Source of the DNA: Streptomyces sp. NRRL WC-3605
GTDB taxonomy: Bacteria > Actinomycetota > Actinomycetes > Streptomycetales > Streptomycetaceae
Assembly: GCF_001509795.1 (NCBI RefSeq)
Contig: NZ_LLZN01000038.1
Span: forward strand, 1 to 64,000
Length of the DNA stretch: 64,000 nucleotides
Reading direction: 5' to 3'
Shown: piece after piece, positions 9,643 to 17,275 of the stretch
How positions within the stretch are numbered: the first letter of the stretch is position 1
Layout of the letters: every line of letters starts with the position of its first letter
Program-made: the position numbers and the translations under genes
Notes under the pieces: generated by a model
The model's input: the letters and a program-made list of their open reading frames with translations, nothing else
Database searches by the model: none
Told to the model about the DNA's origin: nothing

Positions 9643-10770
9643 CTAGGCGCCCGAGGCGAGCGCCAGGTAGACGGCGGCGAAATCCGTGACGGCGATCAGT
9701 TCCGCGAGGGTCTCCAGCTCGTCGCCGGGCTCCGGTTCGAGCTCGCTGATCGGGGTGTCGTGGCTGAGGGCCAGGTCGCGGGCGGCGGGCGCCGCGGTGA
9801 GGCCGCCGATCGGCCGGTCGCGCAGCAGCACCACGCGCGCGTGCAGGGCCGCGGGCTCCTCGACGCGGTCCCGGAAGAAGTCGTCGGGGTCGGCGCCGGC
9901 CGCGAGCCGGCCGGCGAGCAGGGCGCTGTGCGCGGAGAGGGCCTCGGGCAGTTCGGCCACGAGGGAGGGGTGGCCGGAGAGCTCGGCGAGCGCGGCGGCG
10001 AACCGGCGGCCGGCCGGGCCCGCGGACACGCCTTCCGTCCACACCAGCGGGAGCGCGTCGGCAATTTCGGCGGCGAGCGTCTTGGCCGGGTTGCTGTACG
10101 TCGCGACGGCGGGTCCGCAGCGCTCGGCGACGAGGTCGAGGCGGTCGGCGACCTTCTGCACGACGTCGGGCGGGGCCGCGACGATCCCGGTCCGGTCGAG
10201 CAGCGCGAGGAGGGGGGTCAGCAGCGCCCACAGCACGCCGGGCGAGGAGGCGGCGAGCGGGGTGTCCAGTTCGTAGGGCGCGGTCGCCATCGGCACGAAC
10301 AGGCCGTGGCTGTCGCGCACGGCCTCGGCGAGCGGGGAGTCGGCGGGGGACACGGCGACGACGGTGCAGCCGCGCCGGTAGGCCTGCTCGGCCAGCAGCG
10401 ACAGGCCCGGCTCGCTGCCGTCGGGGGTGGCGATCAGCAGCAGGTCGACGGAGCCGGTCCAGCCCGGCAGCTCCCAGCGCAGGGCGCCTCCGGCCGGTGC
10501 GACGCCGGTCGGCGCGAGGCGGGCCACGGGGCTGGTGGCGCCGGCGAGCGTGCCGAGGAGGTCGGCGACGCAGATGGCGGCGGCGCCGGGCCCCGCGATC
10601 AGGATGCCGCGGGGGCGTCCGTCGGGCTTGAGGTCGTGGACGCCTGCCTCGGTGGCGTGCCGGGCGGCGGTGCGGACGCGGGCGCCCGCCTCGGCCGCGC
10701 CGCGCAGCAGGGCACGGCGGTCGGCCTCCGCGAGCGCTTCCGGCGCGTCGAGCAGCGATTCGTCGAGCAT
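9643..10770 (-). CDS. SIS-domain sugar isomerase-like protein
   Basis: This 375-residue protein resembles bifunctional phosphoglucose/phosphomannose isomerases. An N-terminal SIS subdomain (about 45-180) includes GILIAGPGAAAICVADLLG and SVDLLLIATPDGSEPG. The C-terminal bacterial PGI-C domain contains the conserved segment NPAKTLAAEIADALPLVW. It sits between manA and manB, as in other actinobacteria, so a role in hexose-phosphate or mannose metabolism is likely. Whether it is a working isomerase cannot be told from sequence, because this actinobacterial branch diverges from archaeal enzymes of known activity. Its ATG at 10770 begins MLDESLLDAPEALAEADR. Confidence 0.85.
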   Translation of the reverse strand: MLDESLLDAPEALAEADRRALLRGAAEAGARVRTAARHATEAGVHDLKPDGRPRGILIAGPGAAAICVADLLGTLAGATSPVARLAPTGVAPAGGALRWELPGWTGSVDLLLIATPDGSEPGLSLLAEQAYRRGCTVVAVSPADSPLAEAVRDSHGLFVPMATAPYELDTPLAASSPGVLWALLTPLLALLDRTGIVAAPPDVVQKVADRLDLVAERCGPAVATYSNPAKTLAAEIADALPLVWTEGVSAGPAGRRFAAALAELSGHPSLVAELPEALSAHSALLAGRLAAGADPDDFFRDRVEEPAALHARVVLLRDRPIGGLTAAPAARDLALSHDTPISELEPEPGDELETLAELIAVTDFAAVYLALASGA

Positions 10771-10799
10771 GGGCGGAGGGCCTCCGATCGCCGGGTCGT

Positions 10800-10930
10800 C
10801 TGGCGGCTCTGTCGTGCCGGTGCGTCGGTGCGGGTGCTTCGTGCGGGGTCTTGGTGCGGGGTGTCTTCGTACGGAGTCGTCGTGCGGGGTGTCTCCGTGC
10901 GGTGCCGCCGGGTCCTGGAGGGCCCGCCGG
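10800..10930. repeat. Degenerate GTGCGGGGT-type intergenic repeat
   Basis: The spacer between the SIS gene and the Trm112-like gene is built from imperfect copies of GTGCGGGGTGTCTYCGT. Near-identical 17-base copies are at 10854-10870 and 10882-10898 (period 28), and more degenerate ones lie upstream. It is probably slippage-derived; no function is evident. Confidence 0.5.
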
Positions 10931-10972
10931 CGCCGGCCGTGAGCCCACCGGCCCCCGGCCGTGCAGTGGGTG

Positions 10973-11143
10973 CTACGCGGGGCGGCGGGCCTCGTCGACC
11001 AGGAGGACGGGGATGCCGTCGCGGACGGGGTACGCCAGACCGCAGTCCTGTCCGGTGCAGACCAGCTCGGTGTCCTGCTCCTCCAGGGGGGCGTGGCAGG
11101 CCGGGCAGGCGAGGATCTCCAGGAGGCCGGCTTCCAGCGGCAT
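10973..11143 (-). CDS. Trm112-like small zinc-ribbon protein
   Basis: This 56-residue Trm112/YcaR-family protein has a zinc ribbon built from CPACHAPL and the later CTGQDCGL, followed by the conserved [16 protein letters not shown]. Trm112 proteins act as small activating partners of methyltransferases in eukaryotes and archaea; the bacterial role is less defined. It lies between manB and the SIS gene in the conserved mannose-metabolism block, about 125 bases from manB on the same strand. The start ATG at 11143 gives the conserved [14 protein letters not shown]. Confidence 0.9.
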   Translation of the reverse strand: MPLEAGLLEILACPACHAPLEEQDTELVCTGQDCGLAYPVRDGIPVLLVDEARRPA

Positions 11144-11268
11144 GGCGGGTCCCTTCGGGGCGTTTCGGTGGTGCTCGCGTGTGCGGATGTGCCCGGTCAG
11201 CGTACCGCCGGTGGGGGCGGCTCGCGGGCGCTGCCCTGCGGGGCGGCCGGGGCGGCCCCGCGCGGGGC

Positions 11269-12633
11269 TCAGGCTCTGATGATGGCCAGGGCCTCGTCCC
11301 GCACCTTCGCCATCGTGGCCTCGTCGCGGGCCTCGGCGTTGAGCCGCAGGAGGGGCTCGGTGTTGGACGGGCGGACGTTGAACCACCAGTCGGCGGACGT
11401 CACCGTGAGGCCGTCGAGGTCGTCCAGGGTCACGCCGTCCTGTCCCTCGTAGGCGGCCCGGATCGCGGCGAGGCGGTCCGCCTGGTCGGCGACGGTGGAG
11501 TTGATCTCGCCGGAGCCGGCGTAACGGTCGTACTGGGCGACCAGCCGGGACAGGGTGCCGTCCTGGCCGCCGAGCGCCGCGAGGACGTGGAGGGCGGCCA
11601 GCATGCCGGTGTCGGCGTTCCAGAAGTCCTTGAAGTAGTAGTGCGCGGAGTGCTCGCCGCCGAAGATCGCGCCGGACTTCGCCATCTCGGCCTTGATGAA
11701 GGAGTGTCCGACGCGGGTGCGGACGGGCGTGCCGCCGTGCTCCCGGACGACCTCGGGGACGGACCACGAGGTGATCAGGTTGTGGATGACCGTGCCCTGC
11801 CCGCCGTAGCGGGCGAGTTCGCGGGCGGCGACGAGGGCGGTGACGGCGGACGGCGAGACGGGCTCGCCGCGCTCGTCGACGACGAAGCACCGGTCGGCGT
11901 CGCCGTCGAAGGCGATGCCGAGGTCGGCGCCCTCCTCGCGGACCCGCTGCTGCAGGTCGACGATGTTCGCCGGGTCCAGTGGGTTCGCCTCGTGGTTGGG
12001 GAAGGTGCCGTCCAGCTCGAAGTACATCGGGACGACGTCGAGCGGGAGGCCCGCGAAGACGGTCGGGACGGTGTGGCCGCCCATGCCGTTGCCCGCGTCG
12101 ACGACGACCTTCAGGGGGCGGATCGCGGTGAGGTCGACGAGGGAGCGCAGGTGCGCCGCGTAGTCCTCCAGGGTGTCCCGGCGGGTGACGGCGCCGGCCG
12201 TGGCGGCCGGGGCGGGGGCACCCGAGACGGTCCACTCCTCGACCAGGGCGCGGATGTCGGCGAGGCCGGTGTCCTGGCCGACCGGGGCGGCGCCGGCGCG
12301 GCACATCTTGATGCCGTTGTACTGCGCGGGGTTGTGCGAGGCCGTGAACATGGCGCCGGGCAGGTCCAGCGCGCCCGAGGCGTAGTACAGCTGGTCGGTG
12401 GAGCACAGGCCGATCTCGGTGACGTCCACGCCCCGCCGGGCCGCTCCGCGCGCGAAGGCCGCGGACAGACCGGGCGACGAGGGCCGCATGTCGTGGCCGG
12501 TCACGATCGCGCTCGCGCCGGTCACCTGCGCGAAGGCCGCGCCGAACAGCTCGGCCAGCGGCTCGTCCCACTGGTCCGGGACCACTCCACGCACGTCGTA
12601 CGCCTTCACGATCTGCGACAGATCAGCAGCCAC
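11269..12633 (-). CDS. manB: Phosphomannomutase / phosphoglucomutase
   Basis: This 454-residue alpha-D-phosphohexomutase converts mannose-6-phosphate to mannose-1-phosphate, the step between manA and the guanylyltransferase at 26.2 kb. Signatures are the phosphoserine loop [11 protein letters not shown], the metal loop DGDADRCF, the sugar loop [10 protein letters not shown] and the phosphate loop [12 protein letters not shown]. The start is GTG at 12633: AGGAGG lies seven bases upstream of it. An in-frame TTG six bases earlier would nearly touch that ribosome-binding site. Gene order manB / Trm112 / SIS / manA is the conserved actinobacterial arrangement. Confidence 0.95.
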   Translation of the reverse strand: MAADLSQIVKAYDVRGVVPDQWDEPLAELFGAAFAQVTGASAIVTGHDMRPSSPGLSAAFARGAARRGVDVTEIGLCSTDQLYYASGALDLPGAMFTASHNPAQYNGIKMCRAGAAPVGQDTGLADIRALVEEWTVSGAPAPAATAGAVTRRDTLEDYAAHLRSLVDLTAIRPLKVVVDAGNGMGGHTVPTVFAGLPLDVVPMYFELDGTFPNHEANPLDPANIVDLQQRVREEGADLGIAFDGDADRCFVVDERGEPVSPSAVTALVAARELARYGGQGTVIHNLITSWSVPEVVREHGGTPVRTRVGHSFIKAEMAKSGAIFGGEHSAHYYFKDFWNADTGMLAALHVLAALGGQDGTLSRLVAQYDRYAGSGEINSTVADQADRLAAIRAAYEGQDGVTLDDLDGLTVTSADWWFNVRPSNTEPLLRLNAEARDEATMAKVRDEALAIIRA

Positions 12634-12747
12634 GGGCAACCCTCCTGAAAGTCCTCACCGGGGCCCCAAACTACCCGTCCGCACCGACAGCGGGGTGGCC
12701 CGGTCCCGAGTGGACCCACAGACGTAACCCGGCCGTCGGCGGGGAGG

Positions 12748-14364
12748 TCAGGGCAGCATCCAGCCGAGCACGGGGGAGCTCTGGCCGACCACGATCAGGC
12801 ACATGAGCAGCAGCAGGCCCAGGCTCCAGGGCAGGACCTTGCGCAGCAGGTCGCCCTCGCGGCCCGCGAGACCGACGGCCGCGCACGCGATGGTGAGGTT
12901 CTGCGGCGAGATCATCTTGCCGAGCACACCGCCCGAACTGTTGGCCGCGGCAAGGAGGTCCGGCGACAGTCCCGATTGACGGGCGGCGGTGACCTGCAGG
13001 GCTCCGAAGAGGGCGTTGGCGGAGGTGTCGGAGCCCGAGACGGCCACGCCGAACCAGCCCAGCGCCGGTGACAGGAAGGCGAGTCCGGCGCCGGCCGCGG
13101 CGACGAAGTGGCCGATGGTGGCGGCCTGTCCGGAGAGGTTCATGACGTAGGCGAGGGCCAGCACGGACGTCACGGTCAGGATGGCGTACCGCAGCTCGTG
13201 CACGGTCGCCAGCCACTCCTTGACGGCCACGCGCGCGTGCACGCCCAGCACGACCGCCGTGCCCAGGCCTGCGAGCAGCACGAGCGTGCCGCCGGTGGAG
13301 ACGATCGGCCAGCTGAAGACGTTGGCGCCGACCGGGGTGCCGCCGGAGTCGGCGACGTCGAGGAAGGGCCAGTCGTAGGTCTGGGTCGCGCGGGCCAGCC
13401 AGTCCTTGACCGGCGGGATCTGCGCGACGGAGAAGATCACCACGATCAGCGCGTAGGGGGCGTAGGCACGGACGACCTCCGCGCGCGGGTCGTCCTCGTC
13501 CAGTTCCTCGCTGCGGGTCCCGGTGAGCACGGACGCGCGTACGGCCTCGGTGGCGGGCACACGCGCGTGCGGTACGGCGACGAGGGCGCCGGCGCCGGCG
13601 AGGGCGGCGCCGATGTCGGCGAGTTGGGCGGAGACGTAGTTGGAGGCGGCGAACTGGGCCACGGCGAAGGCGACTCCGCACACCAGGGCCGGCACCCAGG
13701 TCTCGCGCAGGCCCCGCCTGCCGTCCACGAGGCCGACCAGCAGGAGCGGCACCACGAGGGCCAGCAGCGGTGTCTGACGGCCCACCACGGACGCGACGTC
13801 GTCCAGCGGCAGTCCGGTGACCTGGGCCAGGGTGACCACGGGGGTGCCCATCGCGCCGAAGGCCACGGGCGCGGTGTTGGCGACGAGCGCGACGACCGCG
13901 GCCCGGACCGGATCGAAGCCCAGCGCCACGAGCATGACCGAGCAGATGGCGACGGGGGCCCCGAACCCGGCGAGGGCCTCCAGCAGGGCGCCGAAGCAGA
14001 AGGCGACGACGAGCGCCTGGATGCGCGGGTCGTCGGAGAGCCGGCCGAAGGACCTGCGCAGGATGTCGAAGTGCCGGGTGCGGACCATCATCCGGTACAC
14101 CCACAGGGCGTTGACGACGATCCACAGGATGGGGAAGAGGCCGAAGACGGCTCCCTGGGCGGCGCTGGAGAGCGTCTGGTCGAGCGGCATGCCGTAGGCG
14201 AGCCAGGCGACCAGGACGGCGCTCAGAAGCCCCGTGAGTCCGGCCAGGTGCGCCTTCATGCGGACCGCGCCCAGCAGGACGAGGACGATCACCAGCGGCA
14301 GGGCCGCCACCAGGGCGGACAGACCGAGGGAGCCGCCGACGGGCTCGAGTTCCTGCACGTACAC
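12748..14364 (-). CDS. LctP family L-lactate permease
   Basis: This 538-residue integral membrane protein of the LctP (lactate/glycolate permease) family imports lactate with protons. About a dozen hydrophobic helices span the chain. Conserved family stretches include GFGAPVAICSVMLVALGF, the segment GSDTSANALFGALQ, and the NSSGGVLGKMISPQNL region near the C terminus. GGGAGG precedes the start, but two in-frame GTG codons (14364 and 14358) both fit. No lactate dehydrogenase or LldR regulator is adjacent. The gene interrupts the block between manB and DUF3499 that is otherwise contiguous in related genera, so it looks like an insertion. Confidence 0.92.
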   Translation of the reverse strand: MYVQELEPVGGSLGLSALVAALPLVIVLVLLGAVRMKAHLAGLTGLLSAVLVAWLAYGMPLDQTLSSAAQGAVFGLFPILWIVVNALWVYRMMVRTRHFDILRRSFGRLSDDPRIQALVVAFCFGALLEALAGFGAPVAICSVMLVALGFDPVRAAVVALVANTAPVAFGAMGTPVVTLAQVTGLPLDDVASVVGRQTPLLALVVPLLLVGLVDGRRGLRETWVPALVCGVAFAVAQFAASNYVSAQLADIGAALAGAGALVAVPHARVPATEAVRASVLTGTRSEELDEDDPRAEVVRAYAPYALIVVIFSVAQIPPVKDWLARATQTYDWPFLDVADSGGTPVGANVFSWPIVSTGGTLVLLAGLGTAVVLGVHARVAVKEWLATVHELRYAILTVTSVLALAYVMNLSGQAATIGHFVAAAGAGLAFLSPALGWFGVAVSGSDTSANALFGALQVTAARQSGLSPDLLAAANSSGGVLGKMISPQNLTIACAAVGLAGREGDLLRKVLPWSLGLLLLMCLIVVGQSSPVLGWMLP

Positions 14365-14518
14365 GACGCCTCCCCGGATTCCGCCATACGGAAAGCGATT
14401 TCTCGTTCCGGCGTAGGAATGGTCGTGTCCGCGACAACCCGGCGTCAATGGGCGTGCGGCACCCGGGGCGAGGAGATCGCGGGGAAGGTGTGAAGGAAAG
14501 CGGCTGGAGGGCCGGACG

Positions 14519-14896
14519 TCAGTTGTCGGGCGACCGCAGCACGCGCAGGTGACCTCGCCGGGCGACTTCCATCGGGTCGGCCCCGCGCCCACCGCCGCCG
14601 CCGGCCCCGGCGGCGCGCTCCTGCGGACGGGCGGCCTCGCGCACGGCGTTGGCAAGCGCTTCCAGGTCGTCCCCGCTCGGGCGGGCCGGAGCGGAACCGT
14701 CCAGCAGCCGTACGACCTCCCACCCGCGCGGGGCGGTCAGGCGCTCGGAGTGCTCGGCGCACAGGTCGTAGCAGTGGGGTTCGGCGTAGGTGGCGAGCGG
14801 GCCGAGTACCGCGGTCGAGTCGGCGTAGACGTACGTCAGCGTCGCTACGGCGGGACGGCCGCAAGCGGTGCGCGAACAGCGACGTACAGGGCTCAC
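14519..14896 (-). CDS. DUF3499 family protein
   Basis: This 125-residue actinobacterial protein of unknown function begins VSPVRRCSRTACGRPAVATL and has paired cysteines (CSRTAC, then CYDLCAEH) that suggest a small metal site. Residues 75-125 are low-complexity and Gly/Ala-rich. It is adjacent to the zincin-fold gene and upstream of whiB, as in mycobacteria. No ribosome-binding site precedes GTG 14896. A -10-like TACCGT (14910-14905) ends eight bases before it, so the mRNA is probably leaderless. Confidence 0.85.
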   Translation of the reverse strand: MSPVRRCSRTACGRPAVATLTYVYADSTAVLGPLATYAEPHCYDLCAEHSERLTAPRGWEVVRLLDGSAPARPSGDDLEALANAVREAARPQERAAGAGGGGGRGADPMEVARRGHLRVLRSPDN

Positions 14897-15235
14897 GACG
14901 TTGGACGGTACCGCACTCTTGAGCGGGCCGCGACGACTCTCCCCCAGGTCACCCCACCGTGTCGTGGCGTGAAACACCCCACACGCCCCATTCACCCCAC
15001 CTCTGTGACCTGCGGAGACAGAAGGCGCCCGTAAATGGCTCCGACCGGAAGTGGTCACCACTCACCACAAACCCCGTCAATTACCACGACGTCATCGGTC
15101 TGGGAGAGATACGGAAACGAGCCCAAGCTTGGCTGGAATGGTCATCTGCCGACATGCGGTACGGCCCGGCGCACACCGGCCCGACGGGCGCACGGAGATC
15201 CGGCGTGCGGCGGCCACGGGGACTACGCTTCGTCA
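14897..15235. other. Divergent intergenic region DUF3499 / zincin-fold gene
   Basis: No gene is supported. The region holds divergent promoters whose -10-like boxes abut the two start codons. An inverted repeat AGTGG-TCA-CCACT lies near 15050-15062, a possible regulator site without known partner. Confidence 0.4.
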
Positions 15236-15685
15236 GTGATGGACACCCCCGTACCGCCCCGTGCCGTCGGCCCCGGGCCCCGCCGCCGTGATCGCCACGG
15301 ACGGGGCATGCGCGGCCCGATCGCACCACCCCAGGTCCCTCTGGCCGCCAGTCGCGCCGACGCGTTCGCCGACCTGGTCCAGGACTCCGTGGAGCGCCTG
15401 GAACGCCGCTGGCCGCAGCTCGCCGACATCGATTTCCTCGTCCTGGAGGTGCCGCGCCTGGACGGCACCGGCAGCTGGAACGACGAGGCGGTCCCGCTCG
15501 GCGGCACCGTCGCCGCGCGCGACGGCCGTCCGGCCCGGGTGGTCGTCTACCGCAGGCCGGTGGAGATCCGCACCAAGGGCCGGGACGAGCGCGCGGCCCT
15601 CGTGCACGAGGTGGTCGTGGAACAGGTCGCCGAGGTGCTGGGACTGACCCCCGAGACGGTCGACCCCCGGTACGGGGAGGACTGA
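15236..15685 (+). CDS. Zincin-fold (metallopeptidase-like) protein lacking HExxH
   Basis: This protein of about 149 residues belongs to the minimal zincin family found beside DUF3499 in actinobacteria. Family peptidases carry HExxH plus GI near the C terminus. Here the aligned stretch reads EQVAEVLGL (in HEVVVEQVAEVLGLTPE), so the zinc-binding residues are not preserved, although an HE pair occurs a few residues earlier. Catalysis is therefore doubtful. The N-terminal 35 residues are Arg/Pro-rich. A -10-like TACGCT (15224-15229) lies six bases before GTG 15236, consistent with a leaderless mRNA; ATG 15239 is an alternative. Confidence 0.75.
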   Translation: MMDTPVPPRAVGPGPRRRDRHGRGMRGPIAPPQVPLAASRADAFADLVQDSVERLERRWPQLADIDFLVLEVPRLDGTGSWNDEAVPLGGTVAARDGRPARVVVYRRPVEIRTKGRDERAALVHEVVVEQVAEVLGLTPETVDPRYGED

Positions 15686-15712
15686 CCCCGGGGCCGGACC
15701 GGCACCGGGGTC
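15684..15712. terminator. Hairpin between convergent genes
   Basis: An inverted repeat of GACCCCGG (15684-15691) and CCGGGGTC (15705-15712) has a 13-base loop. It lies at the stop of the zincin-fold gene and before the end of the DUF5719 gene, and is probably bidirectional. Confidence 0.6.
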
Positions 15713-15718
15713 AAACGC

Positions 15719-17275
15719 CTATTTCTGGAGCACCGAGAGGTCCTGCTCGGCGTCCGGGACGGCCACCAGGCCGCGGTCGTCGGGCAGGGTCTGCACGGTG
15801 AAGGCGGAGACGCCGTCCTTCCCGTCGGTGAGCGTCCGGGCCCCGTGGACCTCGCCGCCGGACACCGACTCCACCGTCAGGGCGTAGGTGCCCTTCAGGC
15901 CGCTCGGTACCGGTGCCTCGATCTGCTGGGTCGTCCCCGCCTTGATCGTGAACGACTTCGACGCCGCCGTGCCGCCCTCGCTGCCGGCGGACGCGGTGAC
16001 CTTGACCTCGGCCGCACCGAACGGCGCCGTCAGCGACAGGGTCGTGCCCTTCGCCCGGTTGTCCACGACGGTCGCCCGCGTGCCGACCGGCCGGGTCGCC
16101 GGTATGAACGCCGTCTCCTGCCCGGCGCCCTTGCCGCGCACCACGCGCACCGCGGCGACCACCGGCACCGAGCGGCCCGTCGGGGTCAGCACCAGCGAGC
16201 CCGGCTCGCCGCGCATCACGTCGCCGAGGTCCACCGCGCCGGTCATGCCGGCCTTCAGATGCAGCGTCTCGTGGCCGGCCGGGGTGATCTGACCGGAGGG
16301 CGAGGCGAGCCGCACCTTCAGGTCCGCGTCCGCGTCGCCGGGCGCGAACGCGACCAGCCGCACCGCCGTCGCGTCCTTCGGGATGCCGGGTATCACGAGG
16401 CTCCCGGTGGGGTCGACGGACGCGCTCAGCCAGTCGCCGCCCAGCTTGTCGTCCAGAGCCTGCACCGAGGCGCCCACACGGCCGCTGCGCACGCTCACGT
16501 GCACGGTCATGTTGTCCTGCTTCTCGGTGGTGAGGGTGGACAGCAGGACCGGGTCGTCGGAGTGCGGCGGGACCGTGATGCCCTCACCCGCGGTGGTCTC
16601 CAGGGCGCCGTCCCGGCCGTACAGCTCGATGTCGACGACGGCGGCGGAGTCGTCCGGGTTCACCAGGTGGACGTAGTCCGTGCGGTCGGCCGCCGTGCTG
16701 GCGCCCGGGAACCAGAAGTCGGTGTCCGGTGCCGTGCAGGTGACGCCGAGCAGACCGCGGCCGGTGCCCGCGGCGACCTCGGTGGTCTGCTGCACGGTCC
16801 AGCCGGGCGCGAACTTCCCGTCGGCGGTCCCGGCCAGCGCCGGCGACTCCGAGCCGGAGTCCTCCACGGCGACCGGCTTGCCCGGCTCCTTGGCCGCCAG
16901 GACCGGCTTCGCGGCGGTGTCGGTCTTGCCCTTCCCGCCCTTGGCGTCCTTGCCGTCCTTGGCGTCCTTGTCCGGCTCCTTCTTGCCGTCCTTGCCGGGC
17001 TTGCCGTCCGTCGACTCGGTGGCGGCCGGGCGCAGTTCGGCCTTGCCCTCGGCGCCCGTCCCCTTGATGACGGGCGTGAACGAGGTGTACGTCGTCTCCG
17101 CCAGGTCCGAGACGCTCGGCGTGGGGCAGGTCAGGCTCGTGCGCTCCACGGGCAGTTCGGCGGCCGCGGCGGCCGTGCCGGTCCCGGACGTGTCCGGGGA
17201 GGTGACGGCCGCGAACCCGGTGACGGCGGCGAGGGCGGTGGCACCGGCGATCAGGGACAGGGTGGTGCGGTTCAC
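15719..17275 (-). CDS. DUF5719 family secreted/anchored protein
   Basis: This 518-residue exported protein has an N-terminal hydrophobic segment (residues 5-30, LSLIAGATALAAVTGFAAV) that acts as a signal or anchor. A low-complexity Lys/Asp/Gly linker follows (about 90-125, repeated KDGKD-like units), then a large beta-rich region with conserved VHLVNPDDSAAVVDIELYG. The family is an actinobacterial envelope protein of unknown function. Its ATG overlaps the stop of the upstream giant glycosyltransferase gene (ATGA at 17272-17275), so the two are translationally coupled and probably act together in the envelope. Confidence 0.85.
   Translation of the reverse strand: MNRTTLSLIAGATALAAVTGFAAVTSPDTSGTGTAAAAAELPVERTSLTCPTPSVSDLAETTYTSFTPVIKGTGAEGKAELRPAATESTDGKPGKDGKKEPDKDAKDGKDAKGGKGKTDTAAKPVLAAKEPGKPVAVEDSGSESPALAGTADGKFAPGWTVQQTTEVAAGTGRGLLGVTCTAPDTDFWFPGASTAADRTDYVHLVNPDDSAAVVDIELYGRDGALETTAGEGITVPPHSDDPVLLSTLTTEKQDNMTVHVSVRSGRVGASVQALDDKLGGDWLSASVDPTGSLVIPGIPKDATAVRLVAFAPGDADADLKVRLASPSGQITPAGHETLHLKAGMTGAVDLGDVMRGEPGSLVLTPTGRSVPVVAAVRVVRGKGAGQETAFIPATRPVGTRATVVDNRAKGTTLSLTAPFGAAEVKVTASAGSEGGTAASKSFTIKAGTTQQIEAPVPSGLKGTYALTVESVSGGEVHGARTLTDGKDGVSAFTVQTLPDDRGLVAVPDAEQDLSVLQK

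Noticed and set aside
9529..12648. A 1039-codon plus-strand frame opposite the SIS and manB genes
   Set aside because: It spans several real minus-strand genes and their spacers, and no domain is visible.
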